64,000 nucleotides of DNA. Source: Crithidia expoeki (Eukaryota; Euglenozoa; Kinetoplastea; Trypanosomatida; Trypanosomatidae). The notes beneath the pieces are model-generated. The model was not told the origin of the DNA. It saw nothing but the letters and a program-made list of their open reading frames with translations, and did no database searches. Numbering within the stretch: the first letter of the stretch is position 1; every line of letters starts with the position of its first letter. A program made the position numbers and the translations under genes. The stretch covers positions 7,501 through 71,500 of the forward strand of contig OESE01000170.1 in the NCBI GenBank assembly GCA_900240875.1, given 5' to 3'. Positions 30,285-40,900 of this stretch are shown here, one piece after another.

Positions 30285-33200
30285 ATGAGCAACCACACCA
30301 CCGCTGAGTCGACGACAACCTCGCCGAGCTTGGAGCCTGGAAAGCACGCAAATCTTGCAGATACATCGATGCAACTCGCGCCGCCGGCTTCCTCTCCCGT
30401 GACACCCGCCCTGACGGACAAGCGTGGTGCGGTCCTGCCGGAGATGTTCAGCATGGACGATGACGACCACGCGGAGCTGCCGCCGCACAAGGGGGTTGCG
30501 TTCTTCTCCGCTGCGGTGTGGAAGGCTGCCGTCCCGATCCTCATCACCCCTGGCCTGTACGGGTACAACGTCGGTCTTGTGGGCCCGTACTCGACGATCT
30601 ACTCGTACGCGACGAACTGCCAGCTGTACGGCGCGCAGGCGTCGTGCGAGACGCTGTCGGGTGCGAAGTGCCAGTGGATGGAGGCGACGACTGTGAATGC
30701 GTCGTCGACGCTGGGACACGTGTGTGGGTGGCAGGCGCCGCGCACGACATGCTTCTTGAAGTACAGCAACGAGGCGGGCTGCAGCGCGGACAGCGACTGC
30801 CTGTGGAGCTACTCCGCGGGGACGTGCGCGAACAAGGTCGGGTACACGTCGATCCAGAGCGGCCTGTTCGCGGGCTCCATGATTATCGGTGCCACCATTG
30901 GATCGCTGATGGGCGGCTACCTGACGAAGTGGCTGGACTACCGCAAGAGCTTCCTTCTGATTGGTATTATCAGCCTGATCGGCGCTGTCCTGACGCACGT
31001 TGCGACGGGCATCTTCCAGTACTGGCTGCTGTTTGTTGCGCGCATCATCGTAGGCCTTGCGATGGGGTGGCAGGCGGTTGCCACACCGCACTACACGAAT
31101 AGGTTTTTCCCACCCACGCGGCGGAAAACAGCGGGTGCTCTTGTCCAAGCCCTTGGTGCATTTGGCGGCTTCGCTGCTGTCGTTTTGGGCATCTGCCGGG
31201 GCAACACGATCGCGTTCAATGCCGACCGCAGCGATAGCCTGATGGGCCGCGTGCAGGGCTTTGCTTCTGTCACGACTGTGCGGTGGATTTCGGTGCTGCT
31301 GCTGCCATTTGTGCCGAAGGATGGATACTCGAAGGTCCCCGGTGTCAGCTACGCCGACACTGCTGGCGGTGGTGCACCCGAGCTGCGGTCGCAGACCACG
31401 AGGTACTCGTTCTCGAGCATGATCGAGCTCGTGCTTGCCGGCATCACGATGGGGTGCACGCTGTAGCGGACGGGCATCAACGCGACATGAGCTTTGCGCC
31501 GACGATCACGGCAGCCCCTGGCGCGGGCGGACTTGTGGGCAACGTCATCCTAATGGCGTGGAACGCGGTCACCGCGTTTGGGTTGATCCCGCTGTCGAAG
31601 AAGCTCTCGGTGCGGACGCTGTTTCTGACCTGCACGCTTGCTGGCTCGCTGTGCTGCCTGCTTCTCGGCGGCATCCCGGTGTACCCCGGCGTGACGGAGG
31701 TGGGGCGTGCGAGGGACGTGATTGCGGTCATCGGGATTGCGGTTTTGGCTGCGGCCTCTGAATGCGGCATCGGCCCGTGCTTCCTCGTGCTTGCCACGGA
31801 CGTGTTGCCGGAGTGGTACCGCCCGATCGGCTCGTTGACCACGACCGGCGTGACGTTTGCGCTGACGGTTGTGGCCAGCATCTGCGACCCGATCGCGACG
31901 GTGGGTATCCCCGGCGGCCCGTCCGGGAACCGGGACAGGGGCCAGGCGGTGGCGCTGATTCTCTTCGGGTGCACCGGTACGATCTCGGTTGTGATCGAGT
32001 GCTTCCTCCTGCACCCGTGGGGGGACAGGCCCGATGGCATTCCCGAGCAGGCGTGTGATGCACCCGCGGCGATGAAGTGACGGGACCCGAGGTGCTTGTG
32101 ATACGCCATTCTCTTTTCTACTTGTCCAGGCTTCTTTTTTCTTTTCGCTTCCGGTTGATGTCGTTGTGACACGCATCGTGCTGTGCTTCTCGCGTCTCGT
32201 GCTGACTGCTTCTCTGCATGTGGCTGATGGGCAGCAAAGCAAAGCACCATTCGCGGAGGCGACGCTGTTGCACAACAGCGCCGGGTGCGGTGTACAAGGC
32301 AGCGAGTGTCTTGGCCCCCCATTTCCTTGCTAAACGGGAGGAATGCGGGCGCTGGGGCTCTGCCCACGAAAGGGTGTGATCTGCTCTTTCTCACGAAACG
32401 AGTCCCTTTTTGGTTCCTTACTGCATGTGGCTTCTCTCATTGTTTGCTTGCTGGCCGACTGTCAGGCAAGCGCTTTAACTCCCTTCCTGTTGCCCGAGCG
32501 AGTACACGTGCTGGCGTGTGCAGTGTGCCATGAGCGACTTTCGAACGAGCCTCAACGAGGCTTTTTTGTTCCGCTCCTTCCTTTTCCTCGTTTGTAAAGA
32601 ACGACGACGACACGTGCTGCTACTTCCTTCTTCTTCCGAGGGCCGTCACCACTTCAAGCGTGCGGCGCACTGCGCTGCCGCCTGGCGCTGGGGGGAAACT
32701 GCCACGCGGGGATTTTTTTTTCCCGTTCTGGTCTATGAAGAAGGTACTTCGGCTTGATGTGCCGGTGCCCACCCGCCTCCTTTTGAGAAGCGCAGGTGCA
32801 ACAACAGCCCCAACGTGGGTGGCACCACCGGGAGGCGCGTAGGGGACTGGGTAACAAGCGCAAGAGTGGTGTGCTTTCCCCGATGCGTGCGACTGTGAAC
32901 TTGCGACCGTGCTGTGCTCTCGGCGCTTCACCCCCTGCCTCCGATTAGCCGCTTCGGTGTGGATTCGCCTGGTAGGAATGATCCCATGCTGCCCAAACTC
33001 CAGTTTCCCGATCCTCCCTCTTCTCCAGCAACTACACTGACTCCCTCTCCCTCGTTTTTCTTCTCTCTGCCGCTGTGCTTTGTACATTCGTGTGACAGCG
33101 CAAACGACGTGGGCTTGCGTGCCTGCGTGCCTGCGTGGGGGGCGATTGAGCGTGCGGGTGCCTTTGTGTGTGTGTGTGTGCGTGTGCGTGTGGGCGCGGT

Positions 33201-33501
33201 GATGACCGAAACCGTTAGTTGTTTGCACATTTCCTGAGGGGACTCCCCCGGTGAACGACCTGACGACCATCTAAGAACACCAGCTGAGATGCGTGCCGCG
33301 TGGTGCTGTGCGTGCCGGGGGAACTACATGATTACGCTGCGTCTTCCACCTAACGACACTTGATGATTATATGTGATGCAATCAATACTATACTACACCG
33401 AATTTGTCGGATGATGTTCCGCACGTGCTGCTGCTCTTGCTGCCTGCCTGCGACGTCGCGCGCCTGCGTGACGGTGCGTGCCTGTGCTTGTGTTTGTGTG
33501 C
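29097..33501 (+). repeat. hexose-transporter tandem array, unit 3 (4405 bp, monomeric)
   Basis: A single-gene unit. Its left part (leader and 5' coding region) matches the left part of unit 5 and its right part (3' coding region and flank) matches the right part of the dimeric units. It is 4410 bp shorter than unit 5, exactly the distance between the two copies of the shared 356-bp coding block in that unit (39545 and 43955). Confidence 0.93.
30285..32080 (+). pseudogene. hexose transporter copy 5 (type B, full length, nonsense plus frameshift)
   Basis: Type B copy with a complete N terminus (MSNHTTAEST...). It is open for 393 residues through the Cys-rich loop and TM1-TM6 into TM7, then stopped by TAG (31464-31466) where intact copies have CAG of the QLTGIN motif. 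About 20 nt on, a missing base shifts the frame. From an ATG at 31487 a second open frame encodes 197 residues (TM7-TM12, with EWYRPIGS corresponding to PESFRPIGS). Loop 6-7 and TM5 differ clearly from type A (TNRFFPPTRRKTAG, GGGAPELRSQ). I annotate it as a pseudogene; separately made halves are a remote alternative. Confidence 0.88.
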
Positions 33502-34689
33502 TGCACCTTCCGGGCAGGATGACGCCGTAGCTGCGGTGGTGCTGTGTCCAATCGGTGGTGCGAGATTGCTTTGCGTGTGTGCTGTGCTGTGTGTGGTGCG
33601 CGGTGAGGGTTTTGTGCACAGGTGATGATGTACAGAGTCTGCGAAAGACGCAGGTCGCGGAGCTTCGGCTGTGCGCGCTCATTCAACTACTGTATTTACT
33701 GGGTGAACAATCTCTGATGTGCGTGGTGCGTGGCGGCTGGCTGTCGGCGGGTGTTGGCTGGCGCTTGGTGGTTGGCGTGTGGCGGACAATGATGCAGGCA
33801 AATCAATACTCACTCTGATGCGGAGCTGCACTGCGCTGCGGCCCGCTGTGCGGAAGCGAAGATAACATGCACTACCAGCTGATGTTTGGGCTGCACGCTG
33901 CGTTTGGTGCGCTTCTTAATGTGGCGCGTGAAGGAATGCGTGTGCGTGCTGTGTGATGTGGTGGCGGCTCCCGCGTGCTTGCGCTCGCAGAGTGGTGCGT
34001 GCTGCTTGCGCGAGTGTGTGTGCTGGTGTGCCGTGCGCAAGAGCGTGGCGCAGTGCTTACTTGTGGTGGAGGATCTGCACGTGCGTGGCCATGCAAGTGC
34101 TGCTGAGCTGATGGCGTTGGTGCTGGTGACGCTGCTTCCCAGTGACGGAAGTGCGGGGCCAGCAAATATTTGTCGCTGTCGCGCTTGCCGGCTGCGGTGT
34201 ACCGAGTGGCTGCGAAAAAGAAAAGAAAACGGAAACAAAGCAAACGAATCAAAGCAATAACTACGCGTGTTGTTTCTGTGCTGCGCTAAACACCGGCGCG
34301 GTTGCGTGCTGTGAGGAGCGCTGTTGCGCTGCGGCCGGTCTCCGTTGGTGCCGTGGTGTTGACGTTGCAGACAACGAAGCATCTGCGACTGCGTGCCGTG
34401 GTTTCTCGTCGTGCCAGCGGGTAGATTTCCCTGTTCACCGCCCCTGACTCTTGCTGCGCACTCTTCCTCTCTTCTGTCTCCTCCCTGCCTTTGCACGTCT
34501 GCTTTGTTTTTATTGCAACGCCCCTCTCCGGTTGTACGACGGTTGCACTGCTCCTAAAGCTAAAGCGGCACTCCAGTGTCAACTAAACACACAAGCGATA
34601 AGCTAGACAATCATACACTGTCTTCACCGGAAATAAAGCCCGTTTTTCCCCGGACATACGCAACTAACTCGTGTCTCAAGGCCTCCAAG
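32081..34689. other. spacer from copy 5 to copy 6
   Basis: No gene; 3' flank of type B plus common leader, as in the other inter-unit spacers. Confidence 0.6.
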
Positions 34690-37600
34690 ATGAGCAACCA
34701 CACCACCGCTGAGTCGACGACAACCTCGCCGAGCTTGGAGCCTGGAAAGCACGCAAATCTTGCAGATACATCGATGCAACTCGCGCCGCCGGCTTCCTCT
34801 CCCGTGACACCCGCCCTGACGGACAAGCGTGGTGCGGTCCTGCCGGAGATGTTCAGCATGGACGATGACGACCACGCGGAGCTGCCGCCGCACAAGGGGG
34901 TTGCGTTCTTCTCCGCTGCGGTGTGGAAGGCTGCCGTCCCGATCCTCATCACCCCTGGCCTGTACGGGTACAACGTCGGTCTTGTGGGCCCGTACTCGAC
35001 GATCTACTCGTACGCGACGAACTGCCAGCTGTACGGCGCGCAGGCGTCGTGCGAGACGCTGTCGGGTGCGAAGTGCCAGTGGATGGAGGCGACGACTGTG
35101 AATGCGTCGTCGACGCTGGGACACGTGTGTGGGTGGCAGGCGCCGCGCACGACATGCTTCTTGAAGTACAGCAACGAGGCGGGCTGCAGCGCGGACAGCG
35201 ACTGCCTGTGGAGCTACTCCGCGGGGACGTGCGCGAACAAGGTCGGGTACACGTCGATCCAGAGCGGCCTGTTCGCGGGCTCCATGATTATCGGTGCCAC
35301 CATTGGATCGCTGATGGGCGGCTACCTGACGAAGTGGCTGGACTACCGCAAGAGCTTCCTTCTGATTGGTATTATCAGCCTGATCGGCGCTGTCCTGACG
35401 CACGTTGCGACGGGCATCTTCCAGTACTGGCTGCTGTTTGTTGCGCGCATCATCGTAGGCCTTGCGATGGGGTGGCAGGCGGTTGCCACACCGCACTACA
35501 CGAATAGGTTTTTCCCACCCACGCGGCGGAAAACAGCGGGTGCTCTTGTCCAAGCCCTTGGTGCATTTGGCGGCTTTGCTGCTGTCGTTTTGGGCATCTG
35601 CCGGGCCAACACGATCGCGTTCAATGCCGACCGCAGCGATAGCCTGATGGGCCGCGTGCAGGGCTTTGCTTCTGTCACGACTGTGCGGTGGATTTCGGTG
35701 CTGCTGCTGCCATTTGTGCCGAAGGATGGATACTCGAAGGTCCCCGGTGTCAGCTACGCCGACACTGCTGGCGGTGGTGCACCCGAGCTGCGGTCGCAGA
35801 CCACGAGGTACTCGTTCTCGAGCATGATCGAGCTCGTGCTTGCCGGCATCACGATGGGGTGCACGCTGTAGCGGACGGGCATCAACGCGACATGAGCTTT
35901 GCGCCGACGATCACGGCAGCCCCTGGCGCGGGCGGACTTGTGGGCAACGTCATCCTAATGGCGTGGAACGCGGTCACCGCGTTTGGGTTGATCCCGCTGT
36001 CGAAGAAGCTCTCGGTGCGGACGCTGTTTCTGACCTGCACGCTTGCTGGCTCGCTGTGCTGCCTGCTTCTCGGCGGCATCCCGGTGTACCCCGGCGTGAC
36101 GGAGGTGGGGCGTGCGAGGGACGTGATTGCGGTCATCGGGATTGCGGTTTTGGCTGCGGCCTCTGAATGCGGCATCGGCCCGTGCTTCCTCGTGCTTGCC
36201 ACGGACGTGTTGCCGGAGTGGTACCGCCCGATCGGCTCGTTGACCACGACCGGCGTGACGTTTGCGCTGACGGTTGTGGCCAGCATCTGCGACCCGATCG
36301 CGACGGTGGGTATCCCCGGCGGCCCGTCCGGGAACCGGGACAGGGGCCAGGCGGTGGCGCTGATTCTCTTCGGGTGCACCGGTACGATCTCGGTTGTGAT
36401 CGAGTGCTTCCTCCTGCACCCGTGGGGGGACAGGCCCGATGGCATTCCCGAGCAGGCGTGTGATGCACCCGCGGCGATGAAGTGACGGGACCCGAGGTGC
36501 TTGTGATACGCCATTCTCTTTTCTACTTGTCCAGGCTTCTTTTTTCTTTTCGCTTCCGGTTGATGTCGTTGTGACACGCATCGTGCTGTGCTTCTCGCGT
36601 CTCGTGCTGACTGCTTCTCTGCATGTGGCTGATGGGCAGCAAAGCAAAGCACCATTCGCGGAGGCGACGCTGTTGCACAACAGCGCCGGGTGCGGTGTAC
36701 AAGGCAGCGAGTGTCTTGGCCCCCCATTTCCTTGCTAAACGGGAGGAATGCGGGCGCTGGGGCTCTGCCCACGAAAGGGTGTGATCTGCTCTTTCTCACG
36801 AAACGAGTCCCTTTTTGGTTCCTTACTGCATGTGGCTTCTCTCATTGTTTGCTTGCTGGCCGACTGTCAGGCAAGCGCTTTAACTCCCTTCCTGTTGCCC
36901 GAGCGAGTACACGTGCTGGCGTGTGCAGTGTGCCATGAGCGACTTTCGAACGAGCCTCAACGAGGCTTTTTTGTTCCGCTCCTTCCTTTTCCTCGTTTGT
37001 AAAGAACGACGACGACACGTGCTGCTACTTCCTTCTTCTTCCGAGGGCCGTCACCACTTCAAGCGTGCGGCGCACTGCGCTGCCGCCTGGCGCTGGGGGG
37101 AAACTGCCACGCGGGGAGTTTTTTTTTCCGTTCTGGTCTATGAAGAAGGTACTTCGGCTTGATGTGCCGGTGCCCACCCGCCTCCTTTTGAGAAGCGCAG
37201 GTGCAACAACAGCCCCAACGTGGGTGGCACCACCGGGAGGCGCGTAGGGGACTGGGTAACAAGCGCAAGAGTGGTGTGCTTTCCCCGATGCGTGCGACTG
37301 TGAACTTGCGACCGTGCTGTGCTCTCGGCGCTTCACCCCCTGCCTCCGATTAGCCGCTTCGGTGTGGATTCGCCTGGTAGGAATGATCCCATGCTGCCCA
37401 AACTCCAGTTTCCCGATCCTCCCTCTTCTCCAGCAACTACACTGACTCCCTCTCCCTCGTTTTTCTTCTCTCTGCCGCTGTGCTTTGTACATTCGTGTGA
37501 CAGCGCAAACGACGTGGGCTTGCGTGCCTGCGTGCCTGCGTGGGGGGCGATTGAGCGTGCGGGTGCCTTTGTGTGTGTGTGTGTGCGTGTGCGTGTGGGC

Positions 37601-37906
37601 GCGGTGATGACCGAAACCGTTAGTTGTTTGCACATTTCCTGAGGGGACTCCCCCGGTGAACGACCTGACGACCATCTAAGAACACCAGCTGAGATGCGTG
37701 CCGCGTGGTGCTGTGCGTGCCGGGGGAACTACATGATTACGCTGCGTCTTCCACCTAACGACACTTGATGATTATATGTGATGCAATCAATACTATACTA
37801 CACCGAATTTGTCGGATGATGTTCCGCACGTGCTGCTGCTCTTGCTGCCTGCCTGCGACGTCGCGCGCCTGCGTGACGGTGCGTGCCTGTGCTTGTGTTT
37901 GTGTGC
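33502..37906 (+). repeat. hexose-transporter tandem array, unit 4 (4405 bp, monomeric)
   Basis: Same length as unit 3 and nearly identical to it; the few differences include a Gly-to-Ala change in the encoded TM5 region (GICRANT instead of GICRGNT). Confidence 0.93.
34690..36485 (+). pseudogene. hexose transporter copy 6 (type B, full length, nonsense plus frameshift)
   Basis: Same organisation as copy 5: a 393-codon open frame ending at the shared TAG (35869-35871), the 1-nt frameshift, and a second open frame from ATG 35892 to 36485. It carries a private Gly-to-Ala substitution near the end of TM5, so the copies have begun to diverge slightly. Confidence 0.88.
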
Positions 37907-39094
37907 TGCACCTTCCGGGCAGGATGACGCCGTAGCTGCGGTGGTGCTGTGTCCAATCGGTGGTGCGAGATTGCTTTGCGTGTGTGCTGTGCTGTGTGTG
38001 GTGCGCGGTGAGGGTTTTGTGCACAGGTGATGATGTACAGAGTCTGCGAAAGACGCAGGTCGCGGAGCTTCGGCTGTGCGCGCTCATTCAACTACTGTAT
38101 TTACTGGGTGAACAATCTCTGATGTGCGTGGTGCGTGGCGGCTGGCTGTCGGCGGGTGTTGGCTGGCGCTTGGTGGTTGGCGTGTGGCGGACAATGATGC
38201 AGGCAAATCAATACTCACTCTGATGCGGAGCTGCACTGCGCTGCGGCCCGCTGTGCGGAAGCGAAGATAACATGCACTACCAGCTGATGTTTGGGCTGCA
38301 CGCTGCGTTTGGTGCGCTTCTTAATGTGGCGCGTGAAGGAATGCGTGTGCGTGCTGTGTGATGTGGTGGCGGCTCCCGCGTGCTTGCGCTCGCAGAGTGG
38401 TGCGTGCTGCTTGCGCGAGTGTGTGTGCTGGTGTGCCGTGCGCAAGAGCGTGGCGCAGTGCTTACTTGTGGTGGAGGATCTGCACGTGCGTGGCCATGCA
38501 AGTGCTGCTGAGCTGATGGCGTTGGTGCTGGTGACGCTGCTTCCCAGTGACGGAAGTGCGGGGCCAGCAAATATTTGTCGCTGTCGCGCTTGCCGGCTGC
38601 GGTGTACCGAGTGGCTGCGAAAAAGAAAAGAAAACGGAAACAAAGCAAACGAATCAAAGCAATAACTACGCGTGTTGTTTCTGTGCTGCGCTAAACACCG
38701 GCGCGGTTGCGTGCTGTGAGGAGCGCTGTTGCGCTGCGGCCGGTCTCCGTTGGTGCCGTGGTGTTGACGTTGCAGACAACGAAGCATCTGCGACTGCGTG
38801 CCGTGGTTTCTCGTCGTGCCAGCGGGTAGATTTCCCTGTTCACCGCCCCTGACTCTTGCTGCGCACTCTTCCTCTCTTCTGTCTCCTCCCTGCCTTTGCA
38901 CGTCTGCTTTGTTTTTATTGCAACGCCCCTCTCCGGTTGTACGACGGTTGCACTGCTCCTAAAGCTAAAGCGGCACTCCAGTGTCAACTAAACACACAAG
39001 CGATAAGCTAGACAATCATACACTGTCTTCACCGGAAATAAAGCCCGTTTTTCCCCGGACATACGCAACTAACTCGTGTCTCAAGGCCTCCAAG
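36486..39094. other. spacer from copy 6 to copy 7
   Basis: No gene; 3' flank of type B plus common leader, as in the other inter-unit spacers. Confidence 0.6.
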
Positions 39095-40900
39095 ATGAGC
39101 AACCACACCACCGCTGAGTCGACGACAACCTCGCCGAGCTTGGAGCCTGGAAAGCACGCAAATCTTGCAGATACATCGATGCAACTCGCGCCGCCGGCTT
39201 CCTCTCCCGTGACACCCGCCCTGACGGACAAGCGTGGTGCGGTCCTGCCGGAGATGTTCAGCATGGACGATGACGACCACGCGGAGCTGCCGCCGCACAA
39301 GGGGGTTGCGTTCTTCTCCGCTGCGGTGTGGAAGGCTGCCGTCCCGATCCTCATCACCCCTGGCCTGTACGGGTACAACGTCGGTCTTGTGGGCCCGTAC
39401 TCGACGATCTACTCGTACGCGACGAACTGCCAGCTGTACGGCGCGCAGGCGTCGTGCGAGACGCTGTCGGGTGCGAAGTGCCAGTGGATGGAGGCGACGA
39501 CTGTGAATGCGTCGTCGACGCTGGGACACGTGTGTGGGTGGCAGGCGCCGCGCACGACATGCTTCTTGAAGTACAGCAACGAGGCGGGCTGCAGCGCGGA
39601 CAGCGACTGCCTGTGGAGCTACTCCGCGGGGACGTGCGCGAACAAGGTCGGGTACACGTCGATCCAGAGCGGCCTGTTCGCGGGCTCCATGATTATCGGT
39701 GCCACCATTGGATCGCTGATGGGCGGCTACCTGACGAAGTGGCTGGACTACCGCAAGAGCTTCCTTCTGATTGGTATTATCAGCCTGATCGGCGCTGTCC
39801 TGACGCACGTTGCGACGGGCATCTTCCAGTACTGGCTGCTGTTTGTTGCGCGCATCATCGTAGGCCTTGCGATGGGGTGGCAGGCGGTTGCCACACCGCA
39901 TTACGCCGACAAGTACACCCCTGTGGAGCACGCGAAGACTATCGGGTCGTTCTTCCAGTGTTCGGTGTCCTTTTTTATTTTCATAGCTGCCGTTTTCGGC
40001 ATCTGCCTTGGTCAGACAATCGGGTATAACGCTAACAGCAACCAGAATGTGATGGGCCGCATGCAGGGCTTGGTGTCCTTTTCGACGTTTCTGTCAGTGC
40101 TGGTGCTGTTCCTTCCTCTGGTGACGAGGGACGGCTATTCGCTGGCGAAGGGTGCGGACTACGAGGACGCCGACACCGCGGGCGGTAACGAGGGTGCCGC
40201 GAAGAAGAAGTCCTACCCGATCTCGAAGATGGTGGGTCCGATCCTGAACGGTGTTGCGATGGCCTGCATCGGTCAGCTGACGGGCATTAACGCAAACATG
40301 AACTTTGCACCGTCGATCATGTCGAACCTTGGCATTGAGGCACTGGTGGGCAACATCATCGTGATGGCGTGGAATGCGTTGGCGACGTTCTGCGTTATTC
40401 CTCTCTCTCGTCGCTTCTCGATGCGGACGCTGTTCCTGTTCTGTGGCTTTGTTGGCTCGCTGTGCTGCCTGTTTCTGAGCGGTATTCCGGTATACCCCGG
40501 TGTGACGAAGTCGGAGAAGGCGGTGAACGGCATTGCCATCACGGGTATTGCGATCTTCATTGCTCTGTACGAGATGGGTGTGGGTCCGTGCTTCTTCGTG
40601 CTCGCCGTGGACGTGTTCCCGGAGTCGTTCCGTCCGATCGGCTCGTCCATCACTGTTGGTGCGATGATGGCCTTTAACCTTGTGATCAACATCTGCTACC
40701 CGATCGCGACGGAGGGCATGTCCGGCGGTCCGTCGGGCAACCAGAACAAGGGCCAGGCCATTGCGTTCATCTTCTTCGGGTGCATCGGTACGATCGCGGT
40801 TGTGATCGAGTACTTCTTCCTGCACCCGTGGGAGGACAGCAACGAGGAGGTGGGTGCGGAGTCGGAGGAGCCCACGCCGAACGACGCCGAACGGCAGTAA
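39095..40900 (+). CDS. hexose (glucose) transporter, hybrid type B/A, intact
   Basis: This 601-residue sugar porter (MFS) is open from ATG to stop. Residues 1 to about 75 are the type B N terminus (MSNHTTAEST..., acidic MDDDDH patch at about 57-62). The Cys-rich loop and TM2-TM4 match type B copies. From PHYADKYTPVEH onward it is type A-like, with its own variants in TM5 (QCSVSFFIF), the 6-7 loop (AGGNEGAAKKK), TM7 (CIGQLTGINANMN) and TM8 (FCVIPLSRRFS). The acidic C-terminal tail matches type A. Expected role: plasma-membrane glucose uptake. With copy 3 it is one of only two unbroken genes in the array, and its different N terminus could give different localisation or regulation, as known for Leishmania GT isoforms. 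Confidence 0.94.
   Translation: MSNHTTAESTTTSPSLEPGKHANLADTSMQLAPPASSPVTPALTDKRGAVLPEMFSMDDDDHAELPPHKGVAFFSAAVWKAAVPILITPGLYGYNVGLVGPYSTIYSYATNCQLYGAQASCETLSGAKCQWMEATTVNASSTLGHVCGWQAPRTTCFLKYSNEAGCSADSDCLWSYSAGTCANKVGYTSIQSGLFAGSMIIGATIGSLMGGYLTKWLDYRKSFLLIGIISLIGAVLTHVATGIFQYWLLFVARIIVGLAMGWQAVATPHYADKYTPVEHAKTIGSFFQCSVSFFIFIAAVFGICLGQTIGYNANSNQNVMGRMQGLVSFSTFLSVLVLFLPLVTRDGYSLAKGADYEDADTAGGNEGAAKKKSYPISKMVGPILNGVAMACIGQLTGINANMNFAPSIMSNLGIEALVGNIIVMAWNALATFCVIPLSRRFSMRTLFLFCGFVGSLCCLFLSGIPVYPGVTKSEKAVNGIAITGIAIFIALYEMGVGPCFFVLAVDVFPESFRPIGSSITVGAMMAFNLVINICYPIATEGMSGGPSGNQNKGQAIAFIFFGCIGTIAVVIEYFFLHPWEDSNEEVGAESEEPTPNDAERQ

Noticed and set aside
31464-31466. Possible TAG reassignment (sense codon) in the type B transporters
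   Set aside because: Intact genes in the window use ordinary stops, and a separate one-base frameshift follows the TAG, so readthrough alone would not restore the protein.
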